A stretch of DNA of 64,000 bases from Bacillus gaemokensis (GTDB taxonomy: Bacteria > Bacillota > Bacilli > Bacillales > Bacillaceae_G): contig NZ_LTAQ01000001.1 in NCBI RefSeq assembly GCF_001590835.1, positions 635,132 to 699,131 of the forward strand, read 5' to 3'. A program made the translations under genes and the position numbers. Under the pieces are notes generated by a model that made no database searches, was not told where the DNA came from, and saw only the letters and a list, made by a program, of their open reading frames with translations. This document shows, one piece after another, positions 46,937-58,571 of the stretch. Positions within the stretch are counted from its first letter, which is position 1. Every line of letters starts with the position of its first letter.

Positions 46937-47830
46937 TTAATCAGGAGAATACGGGTTAATATGAACAAATACATTCTGCACGTTATCTCGCTTCATCAAT
47001 ATCTCTTTCACATGTTTCCCAATGCGATGTCCTTCTTCAACTGTAATATACGGGTCAACAGACACTTTAATATCAACAATGACATAATGACCATGTTCCC
47101 TCGCATATAGCGCCCCAATTTTTTTAACACCCTCTACTTGAAGGACAGCTTCTCTAAGTGGAATGACATCTTCTTCGTGAAGAACATGATCAAGTGTTGT
47201 ATGGATCGCCTCTCCTCCAATACTCCACGCCATCTTCACAACAAGAAGAGAGACAAATAACCCAGCAACAGGATCGGCATACACAAGCCACTCTACACCT
47301 AATTGGTTTCCGATAATCGCTGCACAAATCCCAATTAAAGCTGCAATTGAAGAAAACACATCTGAACGGTGCTCATATGCATTTGCAATAATTGCATCAC
47401 TGTTTACCCGTTTCCCTAATCGATACTTATACTGAAACATCCCTTCTTTCACGACGATAGAAAGAAGCACCGCAAAAATTGTAATCCCCTTTGGTGGTTC
47501 AAGTTCTTGCGAGAAAGCCTTTATAGAAGAAATAGCAATTTCAATTCCTACAATAAATAATAAAACAGCAACAACGATAGCTGAAATCGATTCCGCTTTT
47601 CCGTGACCATAAGGATGATCTTCATCGGGTGGTTGCTTCGCCGCACGTAAGCCGAAAAACACAGCCAACGAGCCGACTACATCTGACGCTGAATGAACCG
47701 CGTCTGCTAAAAGCGCCTTACTATTCCCAATATAACCGATTACCGCTTTTACAATCGCTAATACAATATTACCAACGATTCCAACAATGGCACCGAACTC
47801 CGCTTGTTTAAAACGTTCATCTTTTTCCAT
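46937..47830 (-). CDS. Cation diffusion facilitator exporter
   Basis: 297 residues. Six transmembrane helices expected (about 13-31, 36-55, 79-99, 113-130, 155-173, 177-197) and a C-terminal cytoplasmic domain. Metal-site residues are visible in LLADAVHSASDVVGSLAV (Asp, His/Asp) and EHRSDVFSSIAALIG (His, Asp). The pattern fits B. subtilis MneP/MneS and FieF-like exporters for Mn2+, Zn2+ or Fe2+; metal is not decided by sequence. Stand-alone gene upstream of recJ. Confidence 0.88.
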   Translation of the reverse strand: MEKDERFKQAEFGAIVGIVGNIVLAIVKAVIGYIGNSKALLADAVHSASDVVGSLAVFFGLRAAKQPPDEDHPYGHGKAESISAIVVAVLLFIVGIEIAISSIKAFSQELEPPKGITIFAVLLSIVVKEGMFQYKYRLGKRVNSDAIIANAYEHRSDVFSSIAALIGICAAIIGNQLGVEWLVYADPVAGLFVSLLVVKMAWSIGGEAIHTTLDHVLHEEDVIPLREAVLQVEGVKKIGALYAREHGHYVIVDIKVSVDPYITVEEGHRIGKHVKEILMKRDNVQNVFVHINPYSPD

Positions 47831-48060
47831 AACCGAAATCCTTTCTTTTCCTCAATCTACCTTCTTATTGTAGCAAAAAATAATGGCAGAAGTATTACTT
47901 CCTTCCAGTTTCTCCACACTTAGCCTTTAGCAAAAAGTGCTAGAAGTGTCACTTCCCCAGTACAAAAGACCGCAACTTGTCTGTGGCATAATATCCTTTA
48001 TACTCCAATTAACTTTACTAACCTTTAGTGAAAAGACGCTACTTTATTGTATCCACAAAC

Positions 48061-48094
48061 AAAAAAGAGATGCCTTTTAACAGGCATCCTCTTT
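48061..48094 (-). terminator. Terminator after secDF
   Basis: AGAGGATGCC/GGCATCTCT stem with an 8-nt loop, followed by six Ts on the minus strand. Confidence 0.8.
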
Positions 48095-48115
48095 ATATAC
48101 ATTCTGTTCTAATTG

Positions 48116-50377
48116 TTACACTTGTGGTTCAGATACTTCAGTTTCTACTTTTTTCTTACCTTTGCCTTTTTTCAATCGGCGATTTTCAAGCATTAACCAA
48201 ATTTGAGAAGCAACAAAGACAGAGGAGTACGTACCTACAATCAACCCAACCATTAATGCAACTGAGAAGTTTCGCAGTGATTCACTACCAAAGATAAGTA
48301 GCGCAATAACCGGGAACAACACTGTTAGAACCGTGTTAATAGAACGACCAATTGTTTGACGAATACTTGAGTTTACGATTTCTTCTAGATCTTTTAAATC
48401 CCGAATTCGTTTTTTCTGTTTGTATAGCTCACGGTTTCTATCAAAAGTAACAATCGAGTCATTGATAGAATAACCGATGATCGTTAATACCGCTGCAATA
48501 AACGTTAAATCTACTTCCAATCGGAAGATACTAAACACAACAATCATAACGAATGCATCATGTAACAATGCGATTACAGCAGATAGCGCATATGTGAAAC
48601 GGAAACGAATACTTACATATAAAATGATAACCGCTGAAGCAATCATAACTGCGATAAATGCATTTCGTGCAATTTCATTCCCAATTGTCGGAGACACTGT
48701 ACTTACATTCGGATCTGTACCATATTTATCGTGGAAGAATGTTTTTGCTTTCGCGATTTCATCTTTTGATAAAACACCTAACGTACGAACAGCAAACCCT
48801 TTATTGTCATCTCCAGTTGGTACAATATCTTCTTCTTTCACATCAATTTTCAGCTCTTGTAAATCTTTGTGCACTTGTGAAACACTAACCGCTTGTTTAG
48901 ATTGCAAGTCCATACGTGTTCCACTTGCAAAGTCAATTCCAAGGTTCATTTTGAAAATTGGTAGTATAATTGCTCCAGCAATAACAACTACAATTGAGAA
49001 TAAGAAGAATTTATGACCGATATTTACAAAGTTAATACGATCAAATCTTGTTGGTGCATGTTCTACACCTTTTGACAACGGAATGATTTCTTTCTGCTTC
49101 ACACCAAAATAAGATAATTTCTTATCGAAGTAACGGCTTTTTACAAGTAATCCAAGTAGGAAACGAGTACCGAATACGTTTGTAATGAAACCAACTAAAA
49201 TACTTACGATTAAACTTGTTGCGAATCCTCTTACAGAACTTGTACCATAAGCGAATAACACACCAGCTGCTGCAATTGTCGTAACGTTCGCATCTAAAAT
49301 TGTCGCTAACGAACGGTGATTACCTGCGCGATATGCTGACATCATTGACTTACCAATTCGCAACTCTTCCTTCAGTCGCTCGTACGTGATAATATTCGCG
49401 TCAACCGCGATACCAACTCCGAGTACTAATGCCGCTATACCCGGTAGTGTAAGCACCGCATGCATCCAATTAAATACAAGTAATGTAACGAAAATGTATA
49501 AACCTAACATGATAACCGCTACAAGTCCTGGTAGACGGTAGAATACCAGCATAAATAAGAAGATTATTGCAACCCCAATTATACTAGCGAAAATCGTTTG
49601 CTCCAATGCTTGTTGACCAAATTTTGCTCCAACAGATGTTGAATACATTTCTTTCAAATCAACAGGAAGTGCACCAGCATTTAATAAAGATGAAAGCTGT
49701 TTTGCACTTTCAACTGTGAAGTTTCCACCTGTGATAGATACTTCCGCTTGATTAAACACTTGATCTACTGTTGCTGCTGATAAGAATTTAGGATTTGGTT
49801 TTGCAGCTTCTGCTTTATAAGAATCTTTACCTTCTTCAAAATCAAGCCAGATTACCATTAAATTATCAGGCTTCATACTTAATATTTTTTCTGTTACAGA
49901 GCGGAACTTGTCAGCACTTTTTAATGTCAATCCAACACTTGGTCTTCCTTGATCATCAAATGTTTGCTTCGCTCCTCCGCCTTTTAAATCTGTTCCGTCC
50001 ATGAGAAGATTATCATTCACATCACGGAACGTTAATTTCGCTTGAGTAGATAAGATTTCACGTGCTTTTTGCTGATCTTGTACACCAGCAAGCTGTACAC
50101 GGATTCGATCTTCCCCTTCGATTTGAATGTTTGGTTCACTAACACCAAGAACATTCACACGATTTTCAAGAGCACCAACTGTACTTACAAGTGCATCACG
50201 ATCGATTTTATCTCCCTTTTTCGCTGGCTTTACTTCATACAAAATTTCAAAGCCACCGCGAAGGTCTAGTCCGAGACTAATTCCTTTTGTTATGTTTTTC
50301 CCTGTCGCACCAATAATTCCACCGATTAATAATACGATGAGAAAAAACGCGACGATTCTAGTACTTCGCTTTGCCAT
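48116..50377 (-). CDS. secDF: Fused protein translocase subunit SecDF
   Basis: 753 residues: SecD and SecF joined in one chain, as in Bacillus. SecD half: GLDLRGGFEILYEV near 36, large periplasm-side domain, and helices with LGVGIAVDANIITYERLKEELR near 335. SecF half: GIDFASGTRM near 480 and SINDSIVTFDRNRE near 650. Twelve membrane helices expected. Uses the proton gradient to complete protein export with SecYEG and YajC (yajC is at 54 kb). A long leader precedes it. Confidence 0.97.
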   Translation of the reverse strand: MAKRSTRIVAFFLIVLLIGGIIGATGKNITKGISLGLDLRGGFEILYEVKPAKKGDKIDRDALVSTVGALENRVNVLGVSEPNIQIEGEDRIRVQLAGVQDQQKAREILSTQAKLTFRDVNDNLLMDGTDLKGGGAKQTFDDQGRPSVGLTLKSADKFRSVTEKILSMKPDNLMVIWLDFEEGKDSYKAEAAKPNPKFLSAATVDQVFNQAEVSITGGNFTVESAKQLSSLLNAGALPVDLKEMYSTSVGAKFGQQALEQTIFASIIGVAIIFLFMLVFYRLPGLVAVIMLGLYIFVTLLVFNWMHAVLTLPGIAALVLGVGIAVDANIITYERLKEELRIGKSMMSAYRAGNHRSLATILDANVTTIAAAGVLFAYGTSSVRGFATSLIVSILVGFITNVFGTRFLLGLLVKSRYFDKKLSYFGVKQKEIIPLSKGVEHAPTRFDRINFVNIGHKFFLFSIVVVIAGAIILPIFKMNLGIDFASGTRMDLQSKQAVSVSQVHKDLQELKIDVKEEDIVPTGDDNKGFAVRTLGVLSKDEIAKAKTFFHDKYGTDPNVSTVSPTIGNEIARNAFIAVMIASAVIILYVSIRFRFTYALSAVIALLHDAFVMIVVFSIFRLEVDLTFIAAVLTIIGYSINDSIVTFDRNRELYKQKKRIRDLKDLEEIVNSSIRQTIGRSINTVLTVLFPVIALLIFGSESLRNFSVALMVGLIVGTYSSVFVASQIWLMLENRRLKKGKGKKKVETEVSEPQV

Positions 50378-50752
50378 ATGTACCTTCTTTCTGCTACTAA
50401 AACCATAAACAAATCATACAATTCATTTACGCTAGACAACTTCCTGTAATCATCATTTCTGTTTACTCACAGGCATTTCTCTACACTTATGCGTTTGTCT
50501 AGTTAGTAGGCTTCCTTTCTTTGAATTTTTAGCTTTTTAGCTAGCAATGTAGGCAACATCTCAGTTTTACATGATTTTTCCGCCTTTTACATTGCGCATA
50601 GGACATATAATCACAGCCTATATCTTATTACAAATCATTATGGTTTCTATTTCATACCTCCTTTGCTTGAAATCTCTGACATTTATATTCCTCTTTATCA
50701 ATACCTATCATTATACTGCAAAAGGAAGGAAGAACAAACCAATTACAGCCAA
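50378..50752 (-). other. Leader region of secDF with uORF and hairpin
   Basis: A 375-bp gap without a conventional gene. On the minus strand a TATAAT at 50715-50710 would give an about 320-nt leader. It includes a possible 11-codon peptide (50682-50647, MSEISSKGGMK) and an 8-bp stem CTAGACAA/TTGTCTAG (50502-50495 with 50439-50432) enclosing CCTGT/ACAGG. Significance unproven. Confidence 0.45.
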
Positions 50753-51037
50753 TTATTTATTTTCATATTCTTCGAATGACCAAAGTGGTGCTTGATATGC
50801 TTCCATTGTTAAATATGTCATGTACTCATTTGTAGTTAGTGTCAACACATCATTCACGAGTTCATACAATCTAACCTCATGGTCAATCTTTTTCCACTTT
50901 TTCACCTTTAAACATTTCCAGATATCTTGTACCGTTACTCGGTCATAACCGATCATTTGAAATTCTTCTACTTTGCTTTCTAAAACGACTTGTAACTGTC
51001 CGCGGTAAGCTTCTACCAAATCTTCTTTTTCAACCAT
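50753..51037 (-). CDS. comN: Post-transcriptional regulator ComN (YrzD)
   Basis: 94 residues: MVEKEDLVEAYRGQLQVVLESKVEEFQMIGYDRVTVQDIWKCL then a basic KKWKKIDHEVRLYELVNDVL helix and a YLTMEAY tail. This is the ComN/YrzD family; in B. subtilis it controls comEA mRNA post-transcriptionally, associating with poles via DivIVA. Located divergent from spoVB and upstream of secDF, as in B. subtilis. Confidence 0.88.
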   Translation of the reverse strand: MVEKEDLVEAYRGQLQVVLESKVEEFQMIGYDRVTVQDIWKCLKVKKWKKIDHEVRLYELVNDVLTLTTNEYMTYLTMEAYQAPLWSFEEYENK

Positions 51038-51180
51038 ATATCACATCTCCTTCTTATTTCAGCACGAAAAGTCGCTTTTCATCCCGCTCTAATGGACAGC
51101 AATAACTACTTTTAAGAGTTCCATCACCCTACCTTCTCCCAATAGAAGTTTCACTTTATGGGTTCTTCCTCTTAAATGCT

Positions 51181-51210
51181 TGTCATTCTTGTCTCATACG
51201 TGCATATAAA
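51181..51210 (+). promoter_or_regulatory. Candidate sigma-E promoter of spoVB
   Basis: TGTCATTC (51181-51188), 14-bp spacer, CATATAAA (51203-51210) approximates the sigma-E consensus (-35 GTCATATT, -10 CATACAAT). B. subtilis spoVB is transcribed in the mother cell by sigma-E. Confidence 0.5.
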
Positions 51211-51255
51211 TTATTGTAAATCATTCCATTGATTTTGAGAAGGTAGGAGAAGACC

Positions 51256-52815
51256 ATGACGAGACAAAGCTTTCTACGAGGGGCATTTATTTTAATGATT
51301 GCCGGGTTTATTACAAAAATCCTCGGGTTCATTAACCGAATTGTAATGGCACGTATTCTAGGAGAAGAAGGTGTCGGTCTCTATATGATGGCTGTTCCCA
51401 CCTTTATTTTAGCAATTACACTAACACAAATCGGACTTCCTGTTGCCATTGCCAAATTTGTTGCCGAGGCAGAAGCAGTAAATGACAAACAAAAAATAAA
51501 AAAAATATTAACAGTATCATTAGCTGTTACATCCGTTATTAGTATTATCTTAACAATCGCTATCATGCTACTAACTCCAATTTTAGCTAAAACATTATTA
51601 ACAGATGAAAGAACCTACTATCCATTAATGGCCATTTTACCTGTCGTTCCTGTAATCGCTGTTTCATCTGTTTTACGCGGTTATTTCCAAGGAAAACAAA
51701 ATATGAAGCCCAGCGCATATGCCCAAGTACTAGAACAAGTTGTCCGTATTACCATCATCGCCATATGCATTCAGCTCTTTTTACCTTACGGCGTTGAATA
51801 CGCCGCAGCAGGTGCAATGCTATCAGCTGTTCTTGGCGAAGTAGCCTCTTTATTATTTTTACTCTCTTTATTCCAGCGTGAAAAACACCTTTCAATTCGC
51901 ACTGGTTTTATGGGCACCGTCAAACAAAGTAAACATACATTTCATTCGCTTATGGAAATCGCACTTCCAACTACAGGGAGCCGCTTAATTGGTTCAGTCT
52001 CTTATTTTTTCGAGCCGATTGTCGTGATGCAAAGCTTAGCAATAGCTGGTGTTACCGCTTCAGTTGCAACGCAGCAATACGGTATATTAAACGGCTATGC
52101 ATTTCCACTCCTATCACTACCGGCTTTTATTACATACGCCCTTTCTACAGCACTCGTACCATCTATAAGTGAAGCAATGGCAAAAAAACAACATCGATTA
52201 GTTGAACATCGTCTGCAACAAGCACTGCGTATTTCTTTAATTACAGGTGGCTGGTCAGTCGTTATTCTTTACGTATTTGCTTCACCTGTCCTAACTCTCA
52301 TGTACGGTTCAGATAACGCTACTTCATTCATTCAATTACTCGCGCCCTGCTTTTTATTTCACTATTTTCAAAGCCCTCTGACATCCGTCTTACAGGCCTT
52401 GAACTTAGCACGCGCCGCAATGATGAACACATTTGTTGGCGCTATCGTAAAATTGCTCGTTATTTTCGTACTAGCTTCACGTCCAGAATTTCAAATGATG
52501 GGCGTCGCACTTGCTATCGCCGCTAACATTGTAACCGTAACATTCCTTCACTACGCTACCGTCTTAAAAAAAATTACATTCACTATTTACATGAGAGATT
52601 ATATTTTCGGTGGAATTGTGATTGCCATTGCAGGAGCATTCGGATTTTACCTTCACAAATACATTGTTTTTTCACACTCACTCGGTATACAAACATTATG
52701 TGAAATCTCATTAACTACAACTCTTTACATTCTGCTTCTTCTTATTTTTAAACTGATTCGTAAAGAAGAATTACGACGTCTCCCATTCATCCGGAGACTA
52801 TCATTTTTGAAATAA
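51256..52815 (+). CDS. spoVB: Stage V sporulation protein B (MOP-family flippase)
   Basis: 519 residues with 13-14 hydrophobic helices, starting RGAFILMIAGFITKILGFINRIVMARILGEEGVGLYMMAVP, the MATE/MOP-like first helix pair. The SpoVB/MurJ-like signature (SYFFEPIVVMQSL, LPAFITYALSTALVPSISEAMA) is present. SpoVB works at the spore membrane in cortex precursor export. AGGAG 7 nt upstream. Strong terminator downstream. Confidence 0.94.
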   Translation: MTRQSFLRGAFILMIAGFITKILGFINRIVMARILGEEGVGLYMMAVPTFILAITLTQIGLPVAIAKFVAEAEAVNDKQKIKKILTVSLAVTSVISIILTIAIMLLTPILAKTLLTDERTYYPLMAILPVVPVIAVSSVLRGYFQGKQNMKPSAYAQVLEQVVRITIIAICIQLFLPYGVEYAAAGAMLSAVLGEVASLLFLLSLFQREKHLSIRTGFMGTVKQSKHTFHSLMEIALPTTGSRLIGSVSYFFEPIVVMQSLAIAGVTASVATQQYGILNGYAFPLLSLPAFITYALSTALVPSISEAMAKKQHRLVEHRLQQALRISLITGGWSVVILYVFASPVLTLMYGSDNATSFIQLLAPCFLFHYFQSPLTSVLQALNLARAAMMNTFVGAIVKLLVIFVLASRPEFQMMGVALAIAANIVTVTFLHYATVLKKITFTIYMRDYIFGGIVIAIAGAFGFYLHKYIVFSHSLGIQTLCEISLTTTLYILLLLIFKLIRKEELRRLPFIRRLSFLK

Positions 52816-52825
52816 CCATATAAGT

Positions 52826-52860
52826 AAGAAGCTTGCCGTGTTAAAAACGGCAAGCTTCTT
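52826..52860. terminator. Bidirectional terminator spoVB / DUF421
   Basis: AAGAAGCTTGCCGT pairs with ACGGCAAGCTTCTT around a 7-nt A-rich loop, between convergent genes. Confidence 0.88.
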
Positions 52861-53515
52861 ACTTATCTTTTAAATCCACAAAAAACTCCCCATTTTGAAA
52901 ACTACAATACAAAATTTCTGACACATCGCTATACCCTATATTCCCCAACTTCCTCGCGAGCCATTCTTCCGATTGTTCAATCATCTGTAAATGTGACTGT
53001 TGAATTTCCCCATCAATAATAAGTGGAAATGAAAAAACAGGCATATCATTCTTATTTTTTTTACTCTTTTGTTTTTGAAATACAGATAGTTTTCCTGACG
53101 CTTCTAAAATAGCATATTCGACATCACGAACATCACCGATTCCTTCTTCTCTTAGCTGCATTAATAAATCATCAATATTATAGCGTTGCTTTCGCATTTG
53201 TTTTTCATCAATTTTCCCTTTTCGAACAATAATGGCCGGCTCACCATCTATTAGATGGCGTATCTTGCCACTTTTGAGTGAAGCATATGCTAATACAATC
53301 TGGATAACTACAATGACTACCATAGGAACGATTTGATCCCACATAGGACGATCAGCTTCTATAATTCCTAATACGGCAAGTTCTCCCAACATAATAAAAA
53401 CAACTAAATCCAAAATACTCAGTTCTCCAATTTCACGTTTTCCCATAACGCGAAAAATGATTAACATAATAAAATATAATAGAACGGTTCGAAAGGCAAT
53501 TCCCCAGAGTTCCAT
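52859..53515 (-). CDS. yrbG: DUF421-family membrane protein (YrbG-like)
   Basis: 218 residues. Three N-terminal transmembrane helices (about 7-25, 29-47, 58-76) around FRVMGKREIGELSILDLVVFIMLGELAVLGI, then a cytosolic DUF421 domain with the conserved EPAIIVRKGKIDEKQMRKQRYNIDDLLMQLREEGIGDVRDVEYAILEASGKLSV. Several paralogues in Bacillus (YetF group, of which some respond in spore germination). Function unknown. Convergent with spoVB. Confidence 0.88.
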   Translation of the reverse strand: MELWGIAFRTVLLYFIMLIIFRVMGKREIGELSILDLVVFIMLGELAVLGIIEADRPMWDQIVPMVVIVVIQIVLAYASLKSGKIRHLIDGEPAIIVRKGKIDEKQMRKQRYNIDDLLMQLREEGIGDVRDVEYAILEASGKLSVFQKQKSKKNKNDMPVFSFPLIIDGEIQQSHLQMIEQSEEWLARKLGNIGYSDVSEILYCSFQNGEFFVDLKDK

Positions 53516-53629
53516 CTTTAATCCCCTTTCTCCATTTTTCTTCTACGATGTAGTTTAACCATCAAAAAAGAAACTAGTCTAACTTATCCAAAATGAAAAT
53601 ATGCTTGTATTAAAAAGGGGGACTGCATA

Positions 53630-54013
53630 GTGGATGGAACAAAAAAAATATCTACCGCAATCGGATTTGGTATCATTACTTTATTGATACTCGCTACTGT
53701 TACAAGTATGGTGATTGCTCTTTTACTGAAGTTTACACATATCAGCGAAGGGACATTGGCGACGACCTTGTTCGTATTCGCTATTCTTTCTATGATTATC
53801 TCTGGATTTATTGCTGGAAAAAAAGCACAAGGAAAAGGGTGGTTTGTCGGGCTTATAACTGGACTCACCTTTACTATTCTTGTTTTTCTCGTTAATTACT
53901 TAGGATTCTCCAATTCTTTATCTAACTCACAACTTCTCTATCAACTGGCGTTAATGGGTTCTAGTACACTTGGAGGCATATTTGGCGTGAATATGACGAA
54001 ACGTACAAATTAA
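53630..54013 (+). CDS. TIGR04086-family membrane protein (YrzE-like)
   Basis: 127 residues from GTG; AAGGGGG lies 8 nt upstream. Four transmembrane helices (about 10-33, 42-64, 71-91, 103-121) with short loops, and the glycine motif GFIAGKKAQGKGWFVGLITGL typical of TIGR04086/YrzE proteins. B. subtilis yrzE sits between yrbG and yajC in the same order. Function unknown. Confidence 0.82.
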   Translation: MDGTKKISTAIGFGIITLLILATVTSMVIALLLKFTHISEGTLATTLFVFAILSMIISGFIAGKKAQGKGWFVGLITGLTFTILVFLVNYLGFSNSLSNSQLLYQLALMGSSTLGGIFGVNMTKRTN

Positions 54014-54038
54014 AAAAAGCCCTGCATTTGCAGGGCTT
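54011..54038. terminator. Bidirectional terminator yrzE-like / yajC
   Basis: AAAGCCCTGCA pairs with TGCAGGGCTTT, 2-nt minimal loop, A run at 54011; between convergent genes. Confidence 0.85.
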
Positions 54039-54045
54039 TCGCTTA

Positions 54046-54306
54046 TTACTTCTTCACAACTTCACGAATCGCATTACGATCGAATGTTAAGTGTGAACCA
54101 CCAGCTTTAATTACAATCGTAGTATCATCTACTGATTCAATTGTACCGTGTAAGCCACCAATTGTTACGATAGCGTCACCTTTTTGGATTTCATTTTGCA
54201 TTTGCGCTACTGCCTTTTGACGTTTTTGCTGCGGGCGAATTAATAAGAAATAGAAAATCGCAAACATCGCAACGATCATGACAATATTCATCATACCTGG
54301 ATTCAT
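54046..54306 (-). CDS. yajC: Preprotein translocase subunit YajC
   Basis: 86 residues from MNPGMMNIVMIVAMFAIFYF; GAAGGAGG lies 8 nt upstream, so the ATG 18 nt earlier is not used. One N-terminal transmembrane helix (about 4-22), the RPQQKRQKAVAQMQNEIQKGDAIVTIGGLHGTI cytoplasmic motif. Forms the SecDF-YajC accessory complex; secDF is 4 kb away. Sits 10 nt after tgt. Confidence 0.94.
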   Translation of the reverse strand: MNPGMMNIVMIVAMFAIFYFLLIRPQQKRQKAVAQMQNEIQKGDAIVTIGGLHGTIESVDDTTIVIKAGGSHLTFDRNAIREVVKK

Positions 54307-54334
54307 TTTTTGTTCCTCCTTCAATTATTATGTA

Positions 54335-56541
<2,207 letters not shown>

Positions 56542-56559
56542 AACTATATCCACCTATTT

Positions 56560-56760
56560 CTATTTAAATCGATTTATTACATACATAATAAAGGATAATA
56601 CAATACTTATCACAATACATGTAATGATAGGAAAATAAAAGGTAACATTTCCTTTTTTCACAAAAATATCACCTGGAAGTCTCCCTATAAACTTCCAAGC
56701 TAATCCAACAACAATGAGGAGAATACCAGCCGTAATGAGCAGCTTTGGCATATCCATCAT
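56560..56760 (-). CDS. DUF2905 small membrane protein
   Basis: 66 residues; ATGs at codons 1, 2 and 4 are all possible and codon 1 overlaps the ruvB stop by 4 nt (ATGA). Two hydrophobic segments (about 4-22 and 44-62) flanking [21 protein letters not shown], the DUF2905 motif. Family is widespread in ruvAB-queA clusters of Firmicutes. Function unknown. Confidence 0.82.
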   Translation of the reverse strand: MMDMPKLLITAGILLIVVGLAWKFIGRLPGDIFVKKGNVTFYFPIITCIVISIVLSFIMYVINRFK

Positions 56761-57758
56761 ACCCCCGGCATCTCCATTCCAAAATGTTCATAGGCGAGGG
56801 GCGTTACGATTCTTCCTCTTGGCGTTCGTTGTAAAAATCCAATTTGTAATAAATATGGTTCATACACATCTTCAATCGTAGTAGACTCTTCCCCAATTGT
56901 TGCTGAGACCGTTTCTAATCCAACTGGTCCACCGCGGAACTTTTCAATAATACCAAGCAGTAATTTATGATCGATATGATCAAGACCTAGTTTATCTACT
57001 TGCAGGAGTTCTAATGCCATTTGTGTGATCTCCATCGTAATCGTTCCGTCACCTCGAACTTGCGCGAAGTCACGCACCCGTCTTAATAAACGGTTTGCAA
57101 TACGCGGCGTACCACGTGCACGCCTTGCAATTTCTAATGCTGCCAGAGAATCTATTTCAACTTCAAACACTTCTGCTGTACGCTCTACAATCGCAGACAA
57201 CTGATCTACTGTATAATACTCTAATCGTGACAAAACACCAAAACGGTCACGAAGCGGCGCTGATAACGCACCGGCACGTGTTGTTGCGCCAACTAGCGTA
57301 AACGGAGGTAAATCCAGTCGCACAGAGCGTGCAGTTGGACCTTTACCGATGACAATATCAAGACAAAAGTCTTCCATTGCTGGATATAATACTTCTTCAA
57401 TTGACCTGTGTAAACGATGAATTTCATCAATAAATAATACATCACCAGGTTGAAGTGCCGTTAACACTGCTGCTAAATCTCCAGGTCGTTCAATTGCTGG
57501 TCCTGACGTTGTTCGCATATTAACACCCATTTCATTGGCGATAATATTGGCAAGCGTCGTTTTTCCAAGTCCTGGTGGTCCATATAATAGTACGTGATCC
57601 AATGTTTCTTCACGCATTTTCGCTGCTTCAATAAACACTTCTAAATTGTGCTTCACTTTATTTTGGCCAATATATTGACGCAATGTTTGTGGTCGTAACG
57701 AATATTCTAAGTCCGCATCTTCATATGCAGATTCTCCCGAAAGGAGACGTTCGTCCAT
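56757..57758 (-). CDS. ruvB: Holliday junction branch-migration ATPase RuvB
   Basis: 333 residues from [31 protein letters not shown] lies just upstream, and an in-frame GTG overlapping the ruvA stop is the alternative. AAA+ domain with Walker [15 protein letters not shown] near 60, Walker [10 protein letters not shown], sensor 1 GATTRAG, and C-terminal winged helix with [17 protein letters not shown]. Motor of the RuvAB branch-migration complex. Confidence 0.98.
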   Translation of the reverse strand: MDERLLSGESAYEDADLEYSLRPQTLRQYIGQNKVKHNLEVFIEAAKMREETLDHVLLYGPPGLGKTTLANIIANEMGVNMRTTSGPAIERPGDLAAVLTALQPGDVLFIDEIHRLHRSIEEVLYPAMEDFCLDIVIGKGPTARSVRLDLPPFTLVGATTRAGALSAPLRDRFGVLSRLEYYTVDQLSAIVERTAEVFEVEIDSLAALEIARRARGTPRIANRLLRRVRDFAQVRGDGTITMEITQMALELLQVDKLGLDHIDHKLLLGIIEKFRGGPVGLETVSATIGEESTTIEDVYEPYLLQIGFLQRTPRGRIVTPLAYEHFGMEMPGV

Positions 57759-57763
57759 TCTAC

Positions 57764-58381
57764 TCACCTCTTACCATTTAGTAAAAGACTAAGTGCCTTT
57801 TTAATATATTGATCCGTCGTAAGCGCTTCTTTTAACAACTCTGGTACAACTCGATTCACTTCGCGTTCTGCGTAACCAAGTGCACGCAGTGCTTCCAGTG
57901 CTTCGTCAAGCTCAGCGGATGATCCTTTCTTCTCGTCAAAACTTTCTACATCTGAGAATAAATCAACAAACGCATCTGGTACAACATCTGCTAATTTTCC
58001 TTTTAAGTCTAAGATCATTTGGCGTGCCGTTTTCTTTCCGACGCCTGGGAATTTCACTAAGAATTTTTCATCCTCATGTTCAATTGCTTGCACAACCTGC
58101 CCCGTTTGACCGGAAGCTAAAATTGCAAGCGCCCCTTTTGGTCCGATTCCTGATACACCTAAAAGTTTTGTAAATAATAAACGCTCTTCACGTGTCTTAA
58201 ATCCATAAAGCGCCATTATATCTTCTCTCACATAATGATATGTATATACACGAATTTCTTGCTTACTTCTTTGGAATACATACGGATTTGGTGTGAAAAT
58301 TTGATAACCAATTCCATTATGATCAAGAACGACATATTCTGGTCCTACATATTCCACGTAACCTGTAACATATTCAAACAA
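57764..58381 (-). CDS. ruvA: Holliday junction DNA-binding protein RuvA
   Basis: 205 residues from TTG ([27 protein letters not shown]), which matches family N-termini; the ATG seven codons earlier lies in the ribosome-binding region (AGGGAG). OB-fold domain I, helix-hairpin-helix domain II ([36 protein letters not shown]), flexible linker with [14 protein letters not shown] and domain [19 protein letters not shown]. Targets RuvB to Holliday junctions. Confidence 0.96.
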   Translation of the reverse strand: MFEYVTGYVEYVGPEYVVLDHNGIGYQIFTPNPYVFQRSKQEIRVYTYHYVREDIMALYGFKTREERLLFTKLLGVSGIGPKGALAILASGQTGQVVQAIEHEDEKFLVKFPGVGKKTARQMILDLKGKLADVVPDAFVDLFSDVESFDEKKGSSAELDEALEALRALGYAEREVNRVVPELLKEALTTDQYIKKALSLLLNGKR

Positions 58382-58531
58382 AATACAATCTCTCCCTCTC
58401 AAATCATGTATTCTATTTTAACATACTTAATGATAGAAAAGCGAGACTACCCCAACAAACGTTCCCTGTATAGAATTCCCATTTTTTAAATATTGACATA
58501 ATGGTATGAAGCAAATTAATATTACGAAGTC

Positions 58532-58550
58532 GATAATGATTATCAATACT
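58532..58550 (+). promoter_or_regulatory. Fur box upstream of the orphan binding lipoprotein
   Basis: GATAATGATTATCAATAC matches the first 14 bases of a Fur operator, 22 nt before the start codon. A possible TTGACATAATGGTATGAAG promoter stretch begins at 58494. Confidence 0.8.
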
Positions 58551-58571
58551 AATTAAAGGGGTTACATAAAC

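Noticed and set aside
48477-49016. 179-residue plus-strand ORF
   Set aside because: Lies within secDF on the opposite strand; Asn/Thr-rich composition of an antisense shadow.
51082-51110. Third copy of the palindromic repeat
   Set aside because: Shares only a degenerate left arm and lacks a matching right arm, so it was not listed as a feature.
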